DNA from: Pseudomonas paraglycinae
Lineage (GTDB): Bacteria > Pseudomonadota > Gammaproteobacteria > Pseudomonadales > Pseudomonadaceae
Direction of reading: 5' to 3'
DNA: 64,000 nt
NCBI RefSeq assembly: GCF_021601625.1
Contig: NZ_BQHR01000022.1
Location: 29,242-93,241 of the forward strand
The stretch's first letter is position 1. Every line of letters starts with the position of its first letter. The position numbers were made by a program, and so were the translations under genes. Below the pieces are notes generated by a model. That model searched no databases, had not been told where the DNA came from, and worked only from the letters and a program-made list of their open reading frames with translations. This document shows, piece by piece, positions 47,271 to 58,776 of the stretch.

Positions 47271-47819
47271 ATGAATTCCCAAAGCATCATCGTCCCGAAA
47301 ATCTCCAACCTGCCGGTGCACGAGCCCCGGGCCCGGGCGATCCTGCGCTGGCTGGTGCGCAAGAACATCGTCAAGGAAGAGCTGAGCACCTGCGGACGTA
47401 CCGGCAATCGCATGGCCTACGCCATCGCCGATGGTGCCCGTGCGGTGGTGCTGCACCCCGAGGCGCTGCCGTTTGGCGAGCCGATCAACGGTCTCGAGGT
47501 CATCACTAAGCGCTGCATCTATACCCCGGCCAAGGGGTTTCTCGGAGAAGCCGGGTGCGCCGAATGCCGTCAGGAGATCGGCGAAGCGTTGTTCGAAAAC
47601 CTGGAAGACTGGATGCCGGGCCGCACCGACAACTTCACCTGTCCTGAGTGCGGGCATGAAGACGACATCAACGGTTTTCTGTATTTGCAGGAATGCGGGT
47701 TTTCCAACCTCGGTTTCATCTTCAACAACTGGCTGGAGGCGGGGTTCAAGCAGAGTTTCATCGACGAATTCGCCGACTGGCTGGATCAACCGGTGAGTTG
47801 GGTCAAGGTCGAGTTGTAA
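47271..47819 (+). CDS. Conserved protein with zinc-ribbon-like cysteines
   Basis: A 182-residue cytoplasmic protein. Two Cys pairs, GCAECRQE (about 102) and FTCPECGHED (about 124), could bind zinc. The rest is mixed alpha/beta without a known catalytic motif. Some databases label relatives as sugar ABC transporter ATPase, but no Walker A motif is present, so that name is wrong. ATG at 47271 is 7 bases after a weak purine stretch; the upstream part of the frame is not used. Confidence 0.8.
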   Translation: MNSQSIIVPKISNLPVHEPRARAILRWLVRKNIVKEELSTCGRTGNRMAYAIADGARAVVLHPEALPFGEPINGLEVITKRCIYTPAKGFLGEAGCAECRQEIGEALFENLEDWMPGRTDNFTCPECGHEDDINGFLYLQECGFSNLGFIFNNWLEAGFKQSFIDEFADWLDQPVSWVKVEL

Positions 47820-47856
47820 GGGGCGTTTTTTCCGTACATCAGCAACATTGATATAA

Positions 47857-49404
<1,548 letters not shown>

Positions 49405-49430
49405 GGCTTCAAGCAAAACGTTAAATGACC

Positions 49431-49451
49431 GGGGCTGTTTTATTCAGCCCC
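49431..49451 (+). terminator. Hairpin between guaB and guaA
   Basis: GGGGCTG (49431-49437) and CAGCCCC (49445-49451) form a 7-bp stem; only a short T stretch follows, so partial termination is likely. Confidence 0.6.
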
Positions 49452-49504
49452 GAGTCGTTTCTGAATCAAAGACTGTTTCTGAATTACTTAGACGAGACTG
49501 AATC

Positions 49505-51082
49505 ATGGCCCTCGACATTCACGCTCACCGCATCCTGATCCTCGACTTCGGTTCGCAATACACCCAACTGATCGCCCGCCGCGTGCGCGAGATCGGTGTG
49601 TACTGCGAACTGCACCCGTTCGACATGGACGAAGATGCGATCCGCGAATTTGCGCCAAAAGGCGTGATCCTCGCCGGCGGTCCCGAGTCCGTGCACGAAG
49701 CCAACAGCCCGCGCTGCCCGCAAGCGGTGTTCGACCTGGGCGTACCGGTCTTCGGTATCTGCTACGGCATGCAGACCATGGCCGAGCAACTGGGCGGCAA
49801 GGTTGAAGGCTCCGAACTGCGTGAGTTCGGTTATGCCCGCGTTGACGTGGTGGGCAAGAGCCGTCTGCTCGACGGCATCGAAGACCACATCGATGCCGAC
49901 GGCCTGTTCGGCCTCGACGTGTGGATGAGCCACGGTGACAAGGTCACCAAGATGCCAAGCGATTTCCACATCCTGGCTAGCACCCCGAGCTGCCCGATCG
50001 CTGGCATGTTCAACGACGAGCGCGCTTACTACGGCGTGCAGTTCCACCCGGAAGTGACCCACACCAAGCAGGGCGGTCGCATCCTGTCGCGTTTCGTTCT
50101 CGACATCTGCGGCTGCGAAGCCCTGTGGACTCCGTCGAAGATCGCCGAAGACGCCATCGCCAACATCCGCGCACAAGTCGGTACCGACAACGTGCTGCTG
50201 GGTCTGTCCGGCGGTGTGGACTCCTCGGTGGTTGCGGCGCTGCTGCACAAGGCCATCGGTGATCAACTGACCTGCGTCTTCGTCGACAACGGCCTGCTGC
50301 GTCTGCACGAAGGCGAGCAAGTGATGGCCATGTTCGCCGAGAACATGGGCGTCAAGGTGATCCGCGCCAACGCGGAAGACCAGTTCCTGAACAACCTGGC
50401 CGGCGAAGCCGATCCGGAGAAGAAGCGCAAGATCATTGGCCGCACCTTCATCGACGTGTTCGATGCCGAATCCTGCAAGCTGGACAACATCAAGTACCTG
50501 GCTCAGGGCACTATCTACCCGGACGTGATCGAGTCGGCTGGCGCGAAAAGCGGCAAGGCCCACGTGATCAAGTCGCACCACAACGTGGGCGGCCTGCCGG
50601 AAGAGATGAACCTGAAACTGGTCGAGCCACTGCGCGAACTGTTCAAGGACGAAGTCCGTCGTCTGGGCCTGGAACTGGGCCTGCCGTACGACATGGTCTA
50701 CCGTCACCCGTTCCCGGGCCCGGGCCTGGGCGTGCGCATCCTTGGTGAAGTGAAGAAGGAATACGCCGACCTGCTGCGTCGCGCCGACCACATCTTCATC
50801 GAAGAACTGCGCAAGGCCGACTGGTACCACAAGGTCAGCCAGGCCTTCGTAGTGTTCCAGCCAGTGAAATCGGTTGGCGTGGTCGGCGATGGCCGTCGTT
50901 ACGCCTGGGTCGTGGCCCTGCGTGCCGTGGAAACCATCGACTTCATGACCGCGCGTTGGGCACACCTGCCTTACGAGCTGCTGGAAACTGTCAGCGGCCG
51001 CATCATCAATGAAATCGAAGGCATCTCCCGCGTCACTTACGACGTGTCGAGCAAGCCGCCGGCGACCATTGAGTGGGAGTGA
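49505..51082 (+). CDS. guaA: GMP synthase (glutamine-hydrolysing)
   Basis: A 525-residue enzyme converting XMP to GMP. Glutamine amidotransferase domain (Cys in [10 protein letters not shown], then QFHPEVTHT), the PP-loop [13 protein letters not shown], and the C-terminal dimer domain ending [24 protein letters not shown]. Same operon as guaB. Confidence 0.98.
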   Translation: MALDIHAHRILILDFGSQYTQLIARRVREIGVYCELHPFDMDEDAIREFAPKGVILAGGPESVHEANSPRCPQAVFDLGVPVFGICYGMQTMAEQLGGKVEGSELREFGYARVDVVGKSRLLDGIEDHIDADGLFGLDVWMSHGDKVTKMPSDFHILASTPSCPIAGMFNDERAYYGVQFHPEVTHTKQGGRILSRFVLDICGCEALWTPSKIAEDAIANIRAQVGTDNVLLGLSGGVDSSVVAALLHKAIGDQLTCVFVDNGLLRLHEGEQVMAMFAENMGVKVIRANAEDQFLNNLAGEADPEKKRKIIGRTFIDVFDAESCKLDNIKYLAQGTIYPDVIESAGAKSGKAHVIKSHHNVGGLPEEMNLKLVEPLRELFKDEVRRLGLELGLPYDMVYRHPFPGPGLGVRILGEVKKEYADLLRRADHIFIEELRKADWYHKVSQAFVVFQPVKSVGVVGDGRRYAWVVALRAVETIDFMTARWAHLPYELLETVSGRIINEIEGISRVTYDVSSKPPATIEWE

Positions 51083-51121
51083 TCCTGCACAAGCCCTGAT
51101 GGCTTGAGGTCAGGACCAACA

Positions 51122-51156
51122 AAAAGCCGCGTGAAACGATGTTTCACGCGGCTTTT
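51122..51156. terminator. Terminator between guaA and the toxin gene
   Basis: AAAAGCCGCGTGAAAC (51122-51137) and its complement (51141-51156) form a 16-bp stem with loop GAT; T and A runs on both sides serve both convergent genes. Confidence 0.92.
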
Positions 51157-51180
51157 CTGTTTCTGGCTTTCAGTGGCTGA

Positions 51181-54100
51181 TTACAACGGTCTGGACCAAC
51201 CCGCCAGTTTCATGCCTCGCTCATCAAGCGCCTTGAGCAGCGCCTTGATACTGGCGAAGCGCTTTTCATGGACGCTGGGCCATTCGGGGCGTTCGATGAA
51301 AACGCGGTTGGATTCGAAGTGGATATCGGTGCGCACGATCGCATTGGCGCGGCTGCGATGAACCAGAAAGGTTTCCCGCAATTCCCTTTTCAAGGTGTAC
51401 AGACCCGGTCGGGAAAGTAGCCGTTCGATGTCTGAGGTCGTCCGGGCGTACCACGGTGTTTCGACTTGCAGGCGCAGGTCACCTTTTACGAATGCCTGGT
51501 TCTTGCCCATTTGATCGGCAAGACTTTTACCGGGATCCGCTTCGATACCGCCGGATTGACCTTCAGCGACATCTTCGGCGCGCAGACCGACGACGCCTTC
51601 CAGCTCGCTGACACCGGCAACGCCTTCGAACGTGTTCGAGTGGGAGTTCCCCATCAGTGCCACCCAGTTATGCGGCCCGCGAGCCGCCTGGTCAGCCTCG
51701 ATCACGGTGTGAGCGTAGTAGTTCATCATTCTCTGGCGTGCCGAAGGATCCGCCGTTCTCATTCCTTCAACCCGATAACTGGCCAGGCAGTCGATGGCCT
51801 GAACGCGTATCCCGTTGCGATTGGCTTCCTTGACCAGATCGAGAAAGGTGTAGCGTTGCAGCGGATCGGTCACGTGACCACTGTCGAGCTGAATCAGATA
51901 GTTCTCCAGATCCCGCGGCATGACCGATGTCCTGGCGTAATTATCCAGCGCGGCCTGATGGAAGTCCGTGAGCAGGTGCTCGGAGTAAAGCGTCTTCACA
52001 CCCTTGTTGGCCAGGGTTTGCATATTGTCCATCAGCCATTGCTTGCTGCCGATTTCGGCATGGCTTTCGCCAATGACCAGACCGCGAAACTCTGTGAATA
52101 TCCGCTCGATGAATGCTTGTCCCGACAGTCCTGTGGTTAGCGAATCCATTGATGCGCGTACGGGAAGATGCAGATCGGCATAGAAACATACTGCTGCTTC
52201 ATGCAGTTGTTTTCGCAGCGTCTTGAATGTATCGAGGGGTGAATTGCCGCCCCATGAAGCGACGGAGTCGTTCAACAGTGAGGCGTCATTGCCCCGCGCC
52301 ACGTTTTTCAGTTCGGCACGGGCCTGCACCGCGATCTCATACGGCGAGGTGAAGCGGGGTGGATCCTTGATCGTCAAATCCGGGGCGGGTGGCGCTTCAA
52401 TCGCCGGGATGGACGGCTGAATGTCTGGCAGTTGACCGGGCGTAGCGGTGGGATCAATGCGCACGTGTACCTGCGTGAGGCCTTCATGTTCTATGGCTTG
52501 CAACAGTTCATGCAGGCTGTCGAAGTGGCGCCCGCTGATGGCTGACCATTTCGGCCGGAGGATGGAGAAACCGGCGCTGTCCTGCTGAATCGGTGTACGC
52601 ACCAGACTGCCATCGCCACTGCGGTGAACAAGGGTGGAGGGCTCCTGCACCATGAACATGCCGCGCCTGGGCAGCGCCTCTTCAAGCGAGCGAGCTGTTG
52701 CCGTCGCGGGCGGTGCGCTCAGTTGCAGGCGAAGATCGCTTTTCAATTCGTCGAAGGGACGTCCCAGGATGTCTTTGACTTTTTTGCCCGGGTCAGCTGT
52801 AAGCCCCTGAGCCTGACCCAATGCACTTTCATCAACGCGCAATGCCACCGCCCCTTCCAGCTCACTCAGCCCTGCAACGTTGTCGAAGCTGCTGGCGCGG
52901 GCCTCATCAACCAGTGCGATCCAGCGATGAGCACCTCGTGCGGCCTGGTCGGCCTGAATCACGGTGTCCGAGTAGTAATTCATCATTTTTCGGCTGCTGG
53001 CTTCGGTAGTACCTTCCATCCGTGGAAAGCGCCGGGTCGCCATGCTGTCGATCGCTTGTACGCGGATGTGATTCTTCTGTGCGCCTTTTACCAGCTCGGT
53101 GTAGGAATACGGTCCGGCAGGGTCGGTCTTGAACCGCGCATCCAAAGCCTTCAGGTACCGCTCGAGAGCCGGCGGCATCTTGCCGCTCTGGTGAAAAACA
53201 TCCAGATCCGCTTGATGGAAATCCGTGAGCAAGTGATCCAGGTAAAGGGTTCTGACCTTCTGTTTGTTCAGCACTTTGAGATTGTCGACAAGGGTCTGTC
53301 TAGCACCGATGGCAGAACTGTCCTGACCGATTACGAGGCCGGTGCCGTCCTTGAACAGGCGCTTGGTCATTTCGGCAAACGGCGTCGTGGGTTTGAAGAG
53401 TGGGACGGCCGGACGCGGGGGAAATTCGGTGGCGGCATAGGCGTTGATGGCATCGTCGTAGAGCCCGCGACGCAGGGTTTTGAAGTCTTGATAGAAACGG
53501 TCGCTGCTGTCCTGTGGATCCAGCGGGAAATCATCGACCTGAGCTTCGGCAACGGGTTGCAGCGCCGATCGCGATGCTTGCGGCACATCGTACGTCAGTG
53601 GTTGCATCTCCACTTCCGGCAGTGGGTCGGCCGTGTGTCCGAAGGGCCACTTGCCGAAAATTTTCATGCCACCCTTGAGTCCGGGACGGGCCACCGGTTC
53701 CCACCTGAGCGCTTCGTTCAAGCGAACCGGGACGTTGCGGTAGAACGAGAAAGGATTGGCCGGATCAATAATGACCCAGCCGCGTAACTGCTCGACATAA
53801 CGCACCTGATAAAAGCCGTCGCTTCCTGCGCGGCGCATGTAAATGTAACGCTTGCCCGACGCGGCCAGGATGATCTCCTGCAGTTTGGAATCACCGGTTT
53901 CAACGCGGGTGCCTTCGGTGATTTCAGTCTTGAATGAAGCAAGGAAGTCCTCGGGCTGCGCGGGCAGGACGCGCGTCGGGGCGATTTCCTCCAATGCAGG
54001 CAACGGGGGGCGGGCAATCGCCGCTTCGACAAGTTTTTCTTCCGGTGCGAAGACCGTGCTGGCCTCGGCTATTTCCGGTAGACGGCCACTGCCCTTGAGG

Positions 54101-55485
54101 AAGGTGGCGTTGAAAAGGGTATCGATGGTCGCGAAGATGGCGCCCGTCACTGCAGACTTGCGTTCACCGGGTGTTTTGCCATTGACCGCCTGATCAATCT
54201 GCAACCCGACATTGGCGATGCCGGCACCCACGACGGCCAGTGCCACGGGCCAGCCGACAGCGGCCATCGGACCGAACATGCGACCGAAAGCGTTGAGATA
54301 GCCGATCCACAGCTTTTTCCGCAGATCGCCATTGGTGTGCATCATGAACGTGGCGTCGCTGATCATCCTGGCGTGAGTGGCGCTGGCGAGGAAGGTGAAG
54401 GCGTCGCTCTTGAACGTCTCGCTGGTGTGTTCGATCAGGGAGTGATCGGCGCAGTCCCAGGCGCTGACCAGCAGATCCAGGACATGATTGAGCCCGACAT
54501 TTTCGACATGCGGCGGGCGGAATATCTCAGTGAGCAGATATGTCCCGGGACTCAACAGGGGGAGCCACCCCGGCTTTGCCGCATCCCGCCATGAGGTGTC
54601 TTCCGTGATGTCGTGATCGGCCACTTGAAAATGCGCGAGGAAACGTTGGCGGTCAACCGGTTTACGGGTTTGCGACAACACCCACCAATGCAGATCCTTC
54701 GCTGTCTCGAAGGCATGCAGACCCCAGATTTCTCCGGGGGTGTAGAGGATCTTTCGGCAATTGACGTCGGTGATGCACAGAATATCGGTCGCTACATAAC
54801 CCCCCACCTTCAGCAGGCTCAGATGCATTCCCTTGGCGGGCGCCGCATCCTCCTCCAGCATCTGCAACGTGACGGGCCAGCTCACATTGCCGGCGACAGC
54901 CTTGACCACGGTTCGGAAGTTTTCGTCCGACAACCGGCCACCTTCGCGATCCTCCATGGCCTGGGCAATAAAGGTGCACTTGGCCAGGCTGCGAAATGTC
55001 CTGGTGTGTTTTTTCCAGAACGACGCGACCTTTTGATTGAACCGATCGGCGAAATTGATCGCCCAGAAGTCCTTCAGTACCTCGTTTCCATGCAACCGCA
55101 CTTCATTGGTCTCGTCGAAGTCCTCGGCATCCGGTCCGGTCGTGTAAAAGCCCCCATCGACATCGAGCATGTCCGAGTTGTCCTGATCACCGACGCGGAA
55201 CCGCTGGATCACCAGTTGCGGCAAGGTCATGGACTCGGTTGGCCGGGCACCATGATGTTCCCAGCCCGTGAAGGCTTTCCAGCTGCTGCTGGAGAACTTG
55301 AAGCGGTGCCAGTAAACCTGTTCAGGATCCAGATGATCCACGCCATGTTTGCGCAGGATATCCCTGGCGATATCACTGGCCATTTCGTACATGTCGGGGC
55401 AGGCCTGAACCAGTGCGGGTACCAGATTTTTCAGGGCCAGTTTGTCGGCAACATTGGGTAGTGCAGTGTTTTCGGATGTGTCCAC
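51181..55485 (-). CDS. Large dermonecrotic-toxin-like protein with duplicated TIKI/ChaN-like unit
   Basis: A 1434-residue protein. The N-terminal part (about 1-470) resembles the DUF6543 dermonecrotic toxin domain of Pseudomonas. A hydrophobic helical stretch at about 400-430 (MAAVGWPVALAVVGAGIANVGL) may enter membranes. Then a unit of about 350 residues occurs twice, starting FKTLRRGL (about 667) and FKTLRKQL (about 1085). The second copy has LVIGESHAEIG, LYSEHLLTDFHQ and MGNSHSNTF, matching the TIKI/ChaN-like fold seen also in Pasteurella toxin C2. The first copy reads GQDSSAIG and VDEARASSF, so its acidic/His residues are lost. GTG at 55485 follows CAAGGAAAG; the frame is open to 55581. 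No secretion signal is seen and no immunity gene is obvious. Confidence 0.8.
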   Translation of the reverse strand: MDTSENTALPNVADKLALKNLVPALVQACPDMYEMASDIARDILRKHGVDHLDPEQVYWHRFKFSSSSWKAFTGWEHHGARPTESMTLPQLVIQRFRVGDQDNSDMLDVDGGFYTTGPDAEDFDETNEVRLHGNEVLKDFWAINFADRFNQKVASFWKKHTRTFRSLAKCTFIAQAMEDREGGRLSDENFRTVVKAVAGNVSWPVTLQMLEEDAAPAKGMHLSLLKVGGYVATDILCITDVNCRKILYTPGEIWGLHAFETAKDLHWWVLSQTRKPVDRQRFLAHFQVADHDITEDTSWRDAAKPGWLPLLSPGTYLLTEIFRPPHVENVGLNHVLDLLVSAWDCADHSLIEHTSETFKSDAFTFLASATHARMISDATFMMHTNGDLRKKLWIGYLNAFGRMFGPMAAVGWPVALAVVGAGIANVGLQIDQAVNGKTPGERKSAVTGAIFATIDTLFNATFLKGSGRLPEIAEASTVFAPEEKLVEAAIARPPLPALEEIAPTRVLPAQPEDFLASFKTEITEGTRVETGDSKLQEIILAASGKRYIYMRRAGSDGFYQVRYVEQLRGWVIIDPANPFSFYRNVPVRLNEALRWEPVARPGLKGGMKIFGKWPFGHTADPLPEVEMQPLTYDVPQASRSALQPVAEAQVDDFPLDPQDSSDRFYQDFKTLRRGLYDDAINAYAATEFPPRPAVPLFKPTTPFAEMTKRLFKDGTGLVIGQDSSAIGARQTLVDNLKVLNKQKVRTLYLDHLLTDFHQADLDVFHQSGKMPPALERYLKALDARFKTDPAGPYSYTELVKGAQKNHIRVQAIDSMATRRFPRMEGTTEASSRKMMNYYSDTVIQADQAARGAHRWIALVDEARASSFDNVAGLSELEGAVALRVDESALGQAQGLTADPGKKVKDILGRPFDELKSDLRLQLSAPPATATARSLEEALPRRGMFMVQEPSTLVHRSGDGSLVRTPIQQDSAGFSILRPKWSAISGRHFDSLHELLQAIEHEGLTQVHVRIDPTATPGQLPDIQPSIPAIEAPPAPDLTIKDPPRFTSPYEIAVQARAELKNVARGNDASLLNDSVASWGGNSPLDTFKTLRKQLHEAAVCFYADLHLPVRASMDSLTTGLSGQAFIERIFTEFRGLVIGESHAEIGSKQWLMDNMQTLANKGVKTLYSEHLLTDFHQAALDNYARTSVMPRDLENYLIQLDSGHVTDPLQRYTFLDLVKEANRNGIRVQAIDCLASYRVEGMRTADPSARQRMMNYYAHTVIEADQAARGPHNWVALMGNSHSNTFEGVAGVSELEGVVGLRAEDVAEGQSGGIEADPGKSLADQMGKNQAFVKGDLRLQVETPWYARTTSDIERLLSRPGLYTLKRELRETFLVHRSRANAIVRTDIHFESNRVFIERPEWPSVHEKRFASIKALLKALDERGMKLAGWSRPL

Positions 55486-55776
55486 GGTCTTTCCTTGAGG
55501 GTGGTACGGATGGGACCGGATCATTTCAGGCGGGCGTAGGAAGGGTCTGTCGGCTGTCGTGTGTAACGGGTGTCGGAACAATAGGTATGACGTATGGGAA
55601 AAGGATCAGGATCCAGTACGAAAACCCGGCAATTTGCAGCAGTTGAGTCCTGCTTTTCGCTCTGAGGAACTGCGGCCAGTCGCCGCGTCGCCCTTACTGT
55701 TTCTCATCTGCGGGTGTATCGTATTCGCCCTTTCGGGCCTGCGGGCCCGCCGCAGATACGTGAGGTAGTTGAGTTC
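55486..55776. other. Divergent intergenic region between the toxin and multicopper oxidase genes
   Basis: About 290 bases with no supported gene. It must hold the promoters of both divergent genes. A GC-rich palindrome (GCGGGCCCGC, about 55741-55750) lies before the oxidase gene. I see no clear operator. Confidence 0.5.
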
Positions 55777-57153
55777 ATGTCCTTTACCCGTCGCCAAATC
55801 CTCGGTGGCCTGGCCGGTCTTGTTGTCGTTGGCGTAGGAGCGGGGGGCGCGTCGCGTTACTGGCTGGGCAAGATGGCCGATGCCGATGCGGGGCATGACT
55901 ACGAGCTGATCGCCGCGCCACTGGACGTCGAGCTGGTGCCAGGGCACAAGACCGAAGCCTGGGCGTTTGGCCCATCGGCGCCGGGCACCGAATTGCGCGT
56001 GCGTCAGGGCGAGTGGCTGCGGGTGCGCTTCATCAACCATCTGCCGGTCGCGACGACCATTCACTGGCACGGCATCCGCCTGCCGCTGGAGATGGACGGC
56101 GTGCCGTACGTTTCGCAATTGCCGGTGCTGCCGGGCGAATACTTCGATTACAAATTCCGTGTGCCGGACGCTGGCAGCTACTGGTATCACCCGCACGTCA
56201 GCAGCAGTGAGGAACTCGGTCGCGGGCTGGTCGGGCCGTTGATTGTCGAGGAGCGCGAGCCGACCGGGTTCAAGTACGAAAAGACCCTGAGCCTGAAGAA
56301 CTGGCACATCGACGACGAAGGCAACTTCGTCGAGTTCAGCATTCCGCGCGAAGCGGCCCGTGGCGGTACGGCGGGGCGGCTGTCGACCATCAACGGCGTG
56401 CCTACGCCGGTGATCGAGTTGCCGGCCGGGCAGATCACCCGGGTTCGTCTGCTCAACCTCGACAACACCCTGACCTATCGCATCAACATTCCTGGTGTCG
56501 AAGCGCAGATCTATGCGCTGGACGGCAACCCGGTCGAGCCGCGCCCGTTGGGCAAGGAATACTGGCTGGGTCCGGGCATGCGCATCTGCCTGGCGATCAA
56601 GGCACCACCGGCCGGGGAGGAACTGTCGCTGCGCAACGGCCCGGTTCGCCTGGGCACCCTGCGGTCGGTGGCCAACAATGACGCGCCGACCGACTGGCCG
56701 AAAGCACTGCCGGCCAACCCGGTGGCCGAGCCGGACCTGGCCAATGCCGAGAAACTCAACTTCAATTTCGAATGGGTCGGTTCGGTGTCGGTGAATGTTG
56801 ACAACGGCAAGCCGCCGAGCCTGTGGCAGATCAACGGCAAGGCCTGGGACATCACCGACAAGACCTGCGCCGACCGGCCGATCGCCAGCCTGAAACTGGG
56901 CCAGAGCTATATTTTCGAACTGAAGAACATGACCCAGTACCAGCACCCGATCCACCTGCACGGCATGAGCTTCAAGGTGATTGCATCGAACCGGCACAAG
57001 ATCATTCCGTACTTCACCGACACCTACCTGCTGGGCAAGAACGAGCGCGCGCAAGTGGCGCTGGTGGCGGATAACCCGGGGGTGTGGATGTTCCACTGCC
57101 ACGTGATCGACCACATGGAAACCGGCCTGATGGCCGCCATCGAGGTGAAGTGA
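55777..57153 (+). CDS. Multicopper oxidase, Tat-exported
   Basis: A 458-residue periplasmic oxidase. Twin-arginine signal FTRRQILGGLAGLVVVGVG, three cupredoxin domains, and all copper motifs: HWHG (about 97), YWYHPHVS (about 141), HPIHLHG (about 390) and MFHCHVIDHMETGLM (about 438). It may oxidise copper(I), iron(II) or phenolics; no Met-rich CueO-type insert is seen, so copper detoxification is not proven. ATG at 55777 places the twin arginines at residues 5 and 6. The stop overlaps the tadA ATG. Confidence 0.92.
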   Translation: MSFTRRQILGGLAGLVVVGVGAGGASRYWLGKMADADAGHDYELIAAPLDVELVPGHKTEAWAFGPSAPGTELRVRQGEWLRVRFINHLPVATTIHWHGIRLPLEMDGVPYVSQLPVLPGEYFDYKFRVPDAGSYWYHPHVSSSEELGRGLVGPLIVEEREPTGFKYEKTLSLKNWHIDDEGNFVEFSIPREAARGGTAGRLSTINGVPTPVIELPAGQITRVRLLNLDNTLTYRINIPGVEAQIYALDGNPVEPRPLGKEYWLGPGMRICLAIKAPPAGEELSLRNGPVRLGTLRSVANNDAPTDWPKALPANPVAEPDLANAEKLNFNFEWVGSVSVNVDNGKPPSLWQINGKAWDITDKTCADRPIASLKLGQSYIFELKNMTQYQHPIHLHGMSFKVIASNRHKIIPYFTDTYLLGKNERAQVALVADNPGVWMFHCHVIDHMETGLMAAIEVK

Positions 57154-57653
57154 TGCGCCAGATTCGCCCCGCGGCGATCATCGACCGCAGCCGAGACCGC
57201 GACTTCATGCGCGAGGCGCTGGAGCTGGCGGCCCAGGGTGCAGCTCTCGGCGAAGTGCCGGTGGGCGCGGTGCTGGTGCAGGATGGCGAAATCATCGGGC
57301 GCGGTTTCAACTGTCCGATCAGTACCAGCGACCCGAGTGCACATGCGGAAATGGTCGCGATTCGCGCCGCTGCACAGGCTGTGAGCAACTATCGTCTGCC
57401 GGGCAGCACGCTCTACGTGACGCTGGAACCGTGCAGCATGTGCGCCGGGCTGATCGTGCATTCGCGGGTTGCCCGCGTGGTGTATGGCGCGCTGGAGCCC
57501 AAGGCCGGGATTGTGCAGAGTCAGGGACAGTTCTTCACTCAGGGCTTTCTCAACCATCGAGTGCTGTATGAAGGTGGGGTGTTGGCGGAGGAGTGTGGGG
57601 CGGTGTTGACTGAATTTTTCCGTGCCCGCAGAGCAAAAAGCCCCTCACCCTAA
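57153..57653 (+). CDS. tadA: tRNA-specific adenosine deaminase
   Basis: A 166-residue zinc enzyme that converts A34 to inosine in tRNA-Arg(ACG). HAE (SAHAEMVAI) and PCSMC (LEPCSMCAGL) zinc/catalytic motifs are intact. The ATG overlaps the stop of the oxidase gene, and GAGGTGAAG lies upstream. The last four codons and the stop (SPSP then TAA) are made from the CCCCTCACCCTAA end of an intergenic repeat, so the natural C-terminus has been replaced. Confidence 0.95.
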   Translation: MRQIRPAAIIDRSRDRDFMREALELAAQGAALGEVPVGAVLVQDGEIIGRGFNCPISTSDPSAHAEMVAIRAAAQAVSNYRLPGSTLYVTLEPCSMCAGLIVHSRVARVVYGALEPKAGIVQSQGQFFTQGFLNHRVLYEGGVLAEECGAVLTEFFRARRAKSPSP

Positions 57654-57789
57654 CCCTCTCCCGGAGGGAGAGGGGACTGACCGGATTGGATGGGCGAGAT
57701 CCGCCGACCTGAGTTATCGAGTCGAACTTAAGTTTTGAAAAGCTCCAAGATCGGCTCCCTCTCCTTGGGGAGAGGGCTGGGGTGAGGGG
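57641..57789. repeat. MITE-like repeat, copy 1
   Basis: About 149 bases beginning CCCCTCACCCTAACCCTCTC and ending in the inverted GAGAGGGCTGGGGTGAGGGG. Inner part has inverted GGGAGAGGGG and shared words with copy 2 at 61293-61484 (CGACCTGA, ATCGAGT, TCGGCTCCCTCTCC). It overlaps the 3' end of tadA. No gene inside. Confidence 0.8.
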
Positions 57790-57819
57790 TGGGCTCACCG
57801 TGGTGTTCGGGAGAGCGGG

Positions 57820-58776
57820 TTATTTCTTCGCGACAATTACGGCCCGCATCGGCGCCGGCAACCCTTCAATCGTCTTGCTGTGATCTTCCGGATCAAGGAA
57901 ATCACTCAACGACTGATACTTCATCCACTCTGTCCCGCGCTGCTCTTCAACAGTGGTGGTGCTCACATCCACACATTTCACGTCAGTAAACCCGGCACGA
58001 CGCAGCCACAATTCCAGCGCCGGCACCGACGGCAGGAACCACACATTACGCATCTGCGCATAACGATCTTCCGGCACCAGCACCTGATGCTTGTCGCCTT
58101 CGACCACCAGCGTCTCCAGCACCAGTTCACCACCTTTCACCAGGCAATCCTTCAGCGCCAGCAAGTGCTCGATCGGCGAGCGACGGTGATAGAACACACC
58201 CATCGAGAACACGGTATCGAAGCCTTCCAGATTCGGCGGCAGGTCTTCGAACGGGAACGGCAGGTGCCAGGCATTCGGTTCTGACAGATAACGCTGCACC
58301 GCCTGGAACTGGCAGAAGAACAGCCAGTTCGGATCGACGCCGATCACGCTGTCGGCGCCAGCTCCCAGCATGCGCCACATGTAGTAGCCGTTGCCGCAGC
58401 CGACATCGAGGATGCGCTTGCCCTTCAGGTCCAGATGCGGTGATACCCGCGACCACTTCCAGTCCGAGCGCCATTCGGTGTCGACGTGCACGCCGAACAG
58501 ATCGAACGGCCCCTTGCGCCATGGCGACAGGCCCATCAGCGCGGTGCGCATCTGTGCACGGGTTTCGTCGTCGCAATCGGTGTCCAGTTTCAGGCCGTCG
58601 AGCAGGTCGACTTCGGTCGGCTGGATCTTCGGCAAGGCATCCAGCGCACTTTGCCAGCGCTCCAGGTCGCCGTGACCTTTCTCCATTTTCTTGTCGAGTT
58701 GCGCTTGCAGGGTGTTGGCCCATTCGGCCAGCGGCGTGCCGGCCAGACGGCGGGCGAGGGGAGACAGATCAATCAT
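57820..58776 (-). CDS. cmoB: tRNA U34 carboxymethyltransferase CmoB
   Basis: A 318-residue SAM-fold enzyme that uses carboxy-SAM to turn 5-hydroxyuridine 34 into 5-carboxymethoxyuridine. [20 protein letters not shown] is the cofactor site; [17 protein letters not shown] and [12 protein letters not shown] are typical. ATG at 58776 overlaps the cmoA stop, so both enzymes are made together. Confidence 0.96.
   Translation of the reverse strand: MIDLSPLARRLAGTPLAEWANTLQAQLDKKMEKGHGDLERWQSALDALPKIQPTEVDLLDGLKLDTDCDDETRAQMRTALMGLSPWRKGPFDLFGVHVDTEWRSDWKWSRVSPHLDLKGKRILDVGCGNGYYMWRMLGAGADSVIGVDPNWLFFCQFQAVQRYLSEPNAWHLPFPFEDLPPNLEGFDTVFSMGVFYHRRSPIEHLLALKDCLVKGGELVLETLVVEGDKHQVLVPEDRYAQMRNVWFLPSVPALELWLRRAGFTDVKCVDVSTTTVEEQRGTEWMKYQSLSDFLDPEDHSKTIEGLPAPMRAVIVAKK

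Noticed and set aside
47271-47819. ABC transporter ATPase label for this gene family
   Set aside because: No Walker A, signature or Walker B motif; only Cys pairs are visible.
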